Part shown: piece by piece, positions 57,804 to 64,000 of the stretch
Position numbering within the stretch: the stretch's first letter is position 1
Layout: each line of letters starts with the position of its first letter
From: Acidimicrobiia bacterium
GTDB lineage: Bacteria > Actinomycetota > Acidimicrobiia > Acidimicrobiales > Poriferisodalaceae
NCBI GenBank assembly: GCA_022824805.1
Contig: JAJDZE010000200.1
Coordinates: 1 to 64,000, forward strand
Length of the DNA: 64,000 bases
Direction of reading: 5' to 3'
Program-made: the position numbers and the translations under genes
The notes under the pieces: generated by a model
Databases searched by the model: none
Seen by the model: the letters and a program-made list of their open reading frames with translations, nothing else
Told to the model about the DNA's origin: nothing

Positions 57804-58943
57804 ATGAAGCAGGCTGTTCGCGATCAGCTCGGGCCCATCGTCGCCGCGGCGCTGCTGGCCACGATCGTGTGGGCGTGGTTCTGGCGGCCTCCGTTCAGCT
57901 GGACCTTCGGCGTGCTCGTCGTCATCGGCACCGTCGGGGCCGGCATCGCAGACGGCCGCTACGCATTGCGTCGCCTCGCCGGCGTGATCCCGGTGCTGGT
58001 AGGGGTGTCGTTCGTGGTGTTCGCGCTGATGGCGAGCCTGCCGGGCGACCCCGCGATCAACATCTTGGGGCCCGCCGCCACTGCCGACCAGATCGCGATC
58101 GTCCGCACCGAGCTGGGCCTCGACGAGCCGTTCTTCAACCGCTACGGCAACTGGCTGGGCGGCGTGCTGACCGGTGACCTCGGAACGTCGATCGTTCTGC
58201 GCGAAGACGTCGCCGACGGCATCTCGCGCTCGATGACCCCGACGCTGCAGATCATGGCCTACTCGGTCGTGATCGCCCTGGGCTTCGCCATCCCGCTGGG
58301 CATCTGGGCCGGCTACCGGCAGGGAACCAAGACCGACGGCACGATCAACAACGTGATGCTGGGGTTTCTGGCCACGCCGAACTTCGTGCTCGCCGTGATG
58401 CTCGTGCTCTTCTTGTCGATCGGCGGGCTCAGCGTGGCAGGCAACGAGATCGGATTCCGCGTGCTGCCGGCCGCGCGCTATGTGCCGCTCGGCGAGGATG
58501 TCGTTCTGCACTTCAAGCACATGCTGCTGCCGTCGCTGGCTCTGGCGATGGGCCAAGCGGCCGTGTTCATGCGCTTGCTGCGGTCGGACATGATCGCCAC
58601 GCTGCGCCTGCCGTTCATCGATCTGGCGCGCAGCAAAGGGCTGCCGACGCGACGGATCCTGTGGCGGCACGCGCTGCGGCCATCGAGCTTCACGCTGCTG
58701 ACCGTGGTGGGGCTGACAGTCGGCCTGCTCATCGGTGGCGCGCTGATCGTCGAGTTCATCTTCACGATCCCGGGCGTGGGGGCGTACATCTTCCTGGGCG
58801 TGACCCAACGCGACTTCATCGCCGTGCAGGGCGGCGTGCTGGTGATCTCGACGCTCTACATCGTGGTGCTCACCATGTCCGACTTCTTGTACCTGGCCTT
58901 GGATCCGAGGCTGCGCGGCCGGGAGGTGGGCGCTCGTGCGTAA
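57804..58943 (+). CDS. DppB-like ABC permease with extra N-terminal hydrophobic region
   Basis: LRRLAGVIPVLVGVSFVVFALMASLPGDPA plus EAA-like ARSKGLPTRRILWRHALRP; residues 10-50 form additional hydrophobic segments. Confidence 0.9.
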   Translation: MKQAVRDQLGPIVAAALLATIVWAWFWRPPFSWTFGVLVVIGTVGAGIADGRYALRRLAGVIPVLVGVSFVVFALMASLPGDPAINILGPAATADQIAIVRTELGLDEPFFNRYGNWLGGVLTGDLGTSIVLREDVADGISRSMTPTLQIMAYSVVIALGFAIPLGIWAGYRQGTKTDGTINNVMLGFLATPNFVLAVMLVLFLSIGGLSVAGNEIGFRVLPAARYVPLGEDVVLHFKHMLLPSLALAMGQAAVFMRLLRSDMIATLRLPFIDLARSKGLPTRRILWRHALRPSSFTLLTVVGLTVGLLIGGALIVEFIFTIPGVGAYIFLGVTQRDFIAVQGGVLVISTLYIVVLTMSDFLYLALDPRLRGREVGARA

Positions 58944-59766
58944 GCGGCTGGGAATCCTCTTCTGGCTGGCGGTGGCATACCTCGTCGTGCTCGCCGTAGC
59001 GGCCGTGTTCGCCGACGTGCTGCCCATCAAAGACCCTGCCGAGACCTTCGCGGGCACCTCGAAACAGGGGCCCAGCCTGACGCACTGGTTCGGCAACGAC
59101 GGCGTGGGCCGCGACGTCTTCAGCCGCGTCATCTACGGGGCGCAGGTGAGCCTGGTGATCTCGACCGTGGGCACCGTGCTGGCGCTGGTGATCGGCGGCC
59201 TGCTGGGCATGGTGTCGGGCTATTACGGCGGCCGGGTCGACCGATGGCTCACGGCTGCGATGAACGCCTCGCTGGTGATCCCGTCGCTGATCCTGTTCCT
59301 GGCGCTGGTGCTGTTCCTCGACTCGGAGGCCAAGCGCCGCATCTTCATCCTGGTGTTCACCTTCGTGCTGCTGTCGATCGCGCCGATAGCGCGCGTGGTG
59401 CGTGCCGCCACTCTGAGCTGGGCCGGGCAAGACTTCGTGCTCGCCGCCCGCACGCTCGGGGCCCGAGACGGCAGGGTGCTGTTCCGTGAGATCCTGCCGA
59501 ACGTGGCGCCCTCATTCGTCAGCTACTCGCTCATCATCATGGCGGGTCTGATCGTGGTGGAGGGCTCGGTGGCGTTCCTGGGCCTGAGCGTCCCGCCGCC
59601 GACGCCCACCTGGGGCGACATGATCAACAAGGGGCGCACCAATCTCGATGTGGCCGCGCACATCAGCCTGATGCCCGCAATCGTCATGTTCGTGACGGTG
59701 CTGGCGCTCAACTTCGTGGGCGACAAGCTGCAGCAGTACTTCGAGCCGAGGGAATCGGTCTTGTGA
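58936..59766 (+). CDS. DppC-like ABC permease
   Basis: HWFGNDGVGRDVFSRVIYGAQVSLVIS; FVLAARTLGARDGRVLFREILPN. Confidence 0.92.
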   Translation: MRKRLGILFWLAVAYLVVLAVAAVFADVLPIKDPAETFAGTSKQGPSLTHWFGNDGVGRDVFSRVIYGAQVSLVISTVGTVLALVIGGLLGMVSGYYGGRVDRWLTAAMNASLVIPSLILFLALVLFLDSEAKRRIFILVFTFVLLSIAPIARVVRAATLSWAGQDFVLAARTLGARDGRVLFREILPNVAPSFVSYSLIIMAGLIVVEGSVAFLGLSVPPPTPTWGDMINKGRTNLDVAAHISLMPAIVMFVTVLALNFVGDKLQQYFEPRESVL

Positions 59767-59779
59767 GGGCGGGTCTCTG

Positions 59780-61488
59780 ATGGCAGGCAGCGGAAGCGCC
59801 CATCTGCGCCCCGATGCGCTCCTGAGCGCGCAGGATCTGGTGGTCGAGTTCCCCGCGGCGGGCGGCCGGACGGTGCACGCGGTCTCGGGTGTGTCGCTGG
59901 ACTTGGTGGAGGGCGAGACCCTCGGGCTGGTCGGCGAGTCGGGCTGCGGCAAGAGCACGACGGGGCGGGCGATCCTGCAGCTGCCACGGCCCACCTCGGG
60001 CAACGTGCAGCTCGCCGGCCAAGAGCTGACCGAACTCGACGAGGACGCCATACGCGAGGTGCGGCCGCGGCTGCAGATGATCTACCAGGATCCGATCTCG
60101 TCGCTGAACCCGCGTCGCCGCGTGCGCGACATCGTGGCCGAGCCGCTGTTCATCGCCTTGGAGAACCTGTCGCGGCGCACCGCCATGGCGGTGTGGCAGG
60201 ACCGCATCGGCGAGCTGTTGCAGAACCTGTTGCGGCGCGGCGCAACCCCGCTGCGCATCGTGGGCCGGCTGGCCTCGGTGGCGTTCGTGCTGTGGATCCT
60301 CTCCGAGACCGTCGAGGAGCGCGCGGCGGAGGGGTGGCTGGGCTGGACGCAGGTGCCCGCAGCGATCATCGGCTTCCCGACGCTCGCGCTGTTGCTGCTG
60401 GCCGGCGCGATTGCCCTGGTGCTCGGCTTGACCTGGGTGCTGCTCGCAGTGATGCTGCCCTTTGGCCTGATGTCGCGCCAGTTCGGAGAGGTGCCCAGTG
60501 CTGTGGGGCTCGCGGGCGTGGTCGTCACCACGGCCGCCAGCGCCTTCATGCTGTGGCGCACCTGGTCGAGTTTCGGGGGCTGGGCGAAATGGCTGAATTC
60601 CGGCGGGCTGATCCTGCTCACCGCGGTCCTGGCGGTGTGGCTCGCGCTGTCGATTGCGAAGCCCGAGCGAGCGGGCGCCAGCGGAGTCGCAACAACGTTG
60701 AGCGCCATGGTGGTCTTTCAGGTCTTCTACGTCGCCGGTCTGGACGGAGGCATCAAGCTGGCCGTGCTGGTGGCCTCGGCGGTCGTCGACACCCTCCTGT
60801 TCCGCTGGGTGCTGCGGTATTACCGGGCGAACCGCGATGCCGAGCGCGAGCAGGCTGAGCCGCGCGTCCGCGAGGTGCTCGACTACGTCGGCATCAACCC
60901 CGACGACGCCATGGACCGCCGGCCGTGGGAGTTCTCGGGCGGGCAGGCGCAGCGGCTCTCGATCGCCCGTGCGCTGGTGAGCGTGCCCCAGGTGATCATC
61001 TGCGACGAGCCGGTGTCGTCGCTGGACGTCTCGGTGCAGGCGCAGATTCTCAACCTGCTCGAAGACCTCAAGAACCTCATGGGCCTGACGCTGGTGTTCA
61101 TCGCGCACGACTTGGCGGTGGTCAAGAACGTGAGCGACCGGGTGGCGGTCATGTACCTGGGCAAGCTCTGCGAGGTCAGCGAGCCCGACGCGATGTTCGA
61201 TGAGCCCGCCCATCCCTACACGCAGTTGCTGCTTGGGGCGATCCCGCAGCCTGATCCGGAGGCGGAGCTGGGGTCGGGGCGCATCACCGGCGAGCTGCCT
61301 TCGCCGATGGCGCCTCCCTCGGGCTGCCGGTTCCGCACCCGCTGCCCGCACGCTGCGCAGCGCTGCATCGACGAAGAGCCCGAGATGCGACAGATCGCAC
61401 CCGGGCGGTTCGTGGCCTGCCACACGCCGCTCGTCGGCGACTCGGCGCCTGAGCGCGTCGAGATGGCATCGGCCTCGCGGGGCGAGTC

Positions 61489-61492
<4 letters not shown>
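59780..61492 (+). CDS. Opp/Dpp-type ABC ATPase with a multi-TM domain inserted between Q-loop and signature motif
   Basis: Walker A VGESGCGKST, Q-loop QMIYQDPISSLNPR, then ~235-aa hydrophobic insertion, then WEFSGGQAQRLSIARAL, Walker B VIICDEPVSSLDVS, H-loop FIAHDLAVV and oligo-HPY-like C-terminus, all in one frame. Confidence 0.9.
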
Positions 61493-62643
<1,151 letters not shown>

Positions 62644-62660
62644 CCGCAGCGCCGAAGCGG

Positions 62661-63230
62661 TCAGGAGGGGAGATCTTCGTACCAGTCGTGCGCGTGGTGC
62701 AGCAGGTAGTCGCAGATCTTGGTGCAGCGGTCGAAGGGCTCGCACATGTCGTCCTCGCCGCGCAGCAGTGCCTGCAGCGACAGGTCCTTGCGCGCCACGA
62801 TCATCAGCGTCCGCTTGGCTGCGTCGGTCACCGATGTCAGCGAATCGATGGCGGATACCTCCACCGGCAAGGCGGTGCCGCCGAGGCCGGCGAGGTCGGT
62901 CGCCAGCACGAGCATGTCGGGGCTGCGGTCCAGCGGCGGCAGCGCCCAGGTGAACATCAGGGGCAGCCAGAACTCGTCGGGAGGCAGTTCGTCTTCGGGG
63001 GTCGCCCACAGCACCTCCTCGAACGACAGCATCGTGCGCGGGTCGGCTTCCAGCGTGAGATGCAGGTCGAGCGGCCCGCCGCACGCCTCAGCGGGGTGCA
63101 GGTCGACCTCCCAGGTCTGGCGCAGGCTGTAGGTCTCGATGAACTGCCGCTCGTCGTGAATGTGAAAGCCGTGCGCGTGCGCATGGTCTTTCAGGCTCGC
63201 CATGTAGCCGGAGATGTCGATCGCTGCCAT
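62661..63230 (-). CDS. Hypothetical protein
   Basis: 189-aa ORF with coherent codon pattern; no family recognised; SD-like GGGGGGAA upstream. Confidence 0.5.
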   Translation of the reverse strand: MAAIDISGYMASLKDHAHAHGFHIHDERQFIETYSLRQTWEVDLHPAEACGGPLDLHLTLEADPRTMLSFEEVLWATPEDELPPDEFWLPLMFTWALPPLDRSPDMLVLATDLAGLGGTALPVEVSAIDSLTSVTDAAKRTLMIVARKDLSLQALLRGEDDMCEPFDRCTKICDYLLHHAHDWYEDLPS

Positions 63231-63299
63231 CGGGATTCCCCCCACGCGGCGCTGTGCTGATGCGCGGAGGTTATAGCGCCGGGTGGCAGCATTCGACGA

Positions 63300-64000
63300 A
63301 TGAATTCTGAGAACGACGACTGGCTGGGCCTGCTTCGGTGCACTGCCGATGCGGTGGAGGCGGCGCTGGCCGGCTTCGACCGTTGGCAGGACGGCGGGGA
63401 GCGGCCCGACCAGTACGCGCTCGATCAGGTGGCCGACGCTGCGGCGCTCGGTGTGCTCGATGCAGCAGGCGTGGGCGTGCTGAGCGAGGAGTCCGGGCTG
63501 CGGGCCGGATCAGGCAGCGAGACCGTCATCGTCGACCCGGTGGACGGCTCCACCAATGCGTCACGCCGCATCCCGCACTTCTGCATCAGCCTGTGCGTCG
63601 TGCACCACGGCACTGCCGACGCTGATGCGGCCGGCCCCGGCGCCACCGATGTCACGCCGGTCGCCGGGCTGGTCCGCCACCTCGTCTCGGGTGAGGAATT
63701 CACGGCCGCAGCCGGAGGGGGCGCCCATCTCGACGGTCAGCCGATAGCGCCGAGCGGGTGCGAGCATGGCGCCCGCGCGGTGATCGGCGTGTCGGGCCGG
63801 CCCGGCGCTGACCTGCCGGTCTGGCAGGTGCGGGTGCTCGGCTCTGCCGCGCTCGACCTCTGCGCGGTTGCCTGCGGGCGTCTCGACGCGTACCTCGACC
63901 TCAATTCGAATCACGGCGTCTGGGACTACGCCGCAGGCATCCTGATCTGCAGCGAGGCAGGCGCATGGACCGGCGAGGCGGGCGGCAGCGCGCTCTTTCA
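63300..64000 (+). CDS. Inositol monophosphatase-family protein, truncated by window edge
   Basis: ATG at 63300; LSEESG, IVDPVDGSTNASRRIPHFCISL and GVWDYAAGILICSEAGA motifs; open at the right edge. Confidence 0.85.
   Translation, partial: MNSENDDWLGLLRCTADAVEAALAGFDRWQDGGERPDQYALDQVADAAALGVLDAAGVGVLSEESGLRAGSGSETVIVDPVDGSTNASRRIPHFCISLCVVHHGTADADAAGPGATDVTPVAGLVRHLVSGEEFTAAAGGGAHLDGQPIAPSGCEHGARAVIGVSGRPGADLPVWQVRVLGSAALDLCAVACGRLDAYLDLNSNHGVWDYAAGILICSEAGAWTGEAGGSALF

Overview
The window is 64 kb of high-GC actinobacterial chromosome. The gene content (DUF3039 protein, F420/LLM-class oxidoreductase, Tad locus, NrdJ, [2Fe-2S]-type ferrochelatase, hrcA-dnaJ-hemW, phoH-ybeY-CBS-era-uppS-recO-glyS-dnaG) suggests an Acidimicrobiia-like lineage; this placement is inference. 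No prophage, transposase or CRISPR array was recognised. Left to right: CoA/fatty-acid metabolism genes and tRNA-Ala; comEA-comEC-holA, rpsT, lepA-hrcA-dnaJ-XRE-hemW; a Tad-type pilus/secretion locus; a BldC/excisionase-like HTH gene, a CPBP protease, cysS, nudC, lexA, a RibD-like reductase and nrdJ; an MFS-ferrochelatase fusion; the phoH-to-dnaG housekeeping block with a PPDK-like gene and a vapBC-like pair; two tRNAs; and a five-gene-plus peptide ABC transporter locus. The most unusual signals are: (1) an Opp/Dpp-type ABC ATPase whose nucleotide-binding domain is interrupted in frame by about 235 residues of membrane-spanning sequence; (2) a short dispersed repeat found both in frame inside nrdJ and at the lepA start codon; (3) a continuous MFS-ferrochelatase fusion ORF; (4) a 74-bp triplication at the start of a PPDK-like gene that makes two 25-codon mini-ORFs chained by ATGA overlaps; (5) a recurring TANNNT-N6-8-(A/G)TG signature implying many leaderless mRNAs. 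All calls come from reading the sequence and ORF translations; no database search was run.
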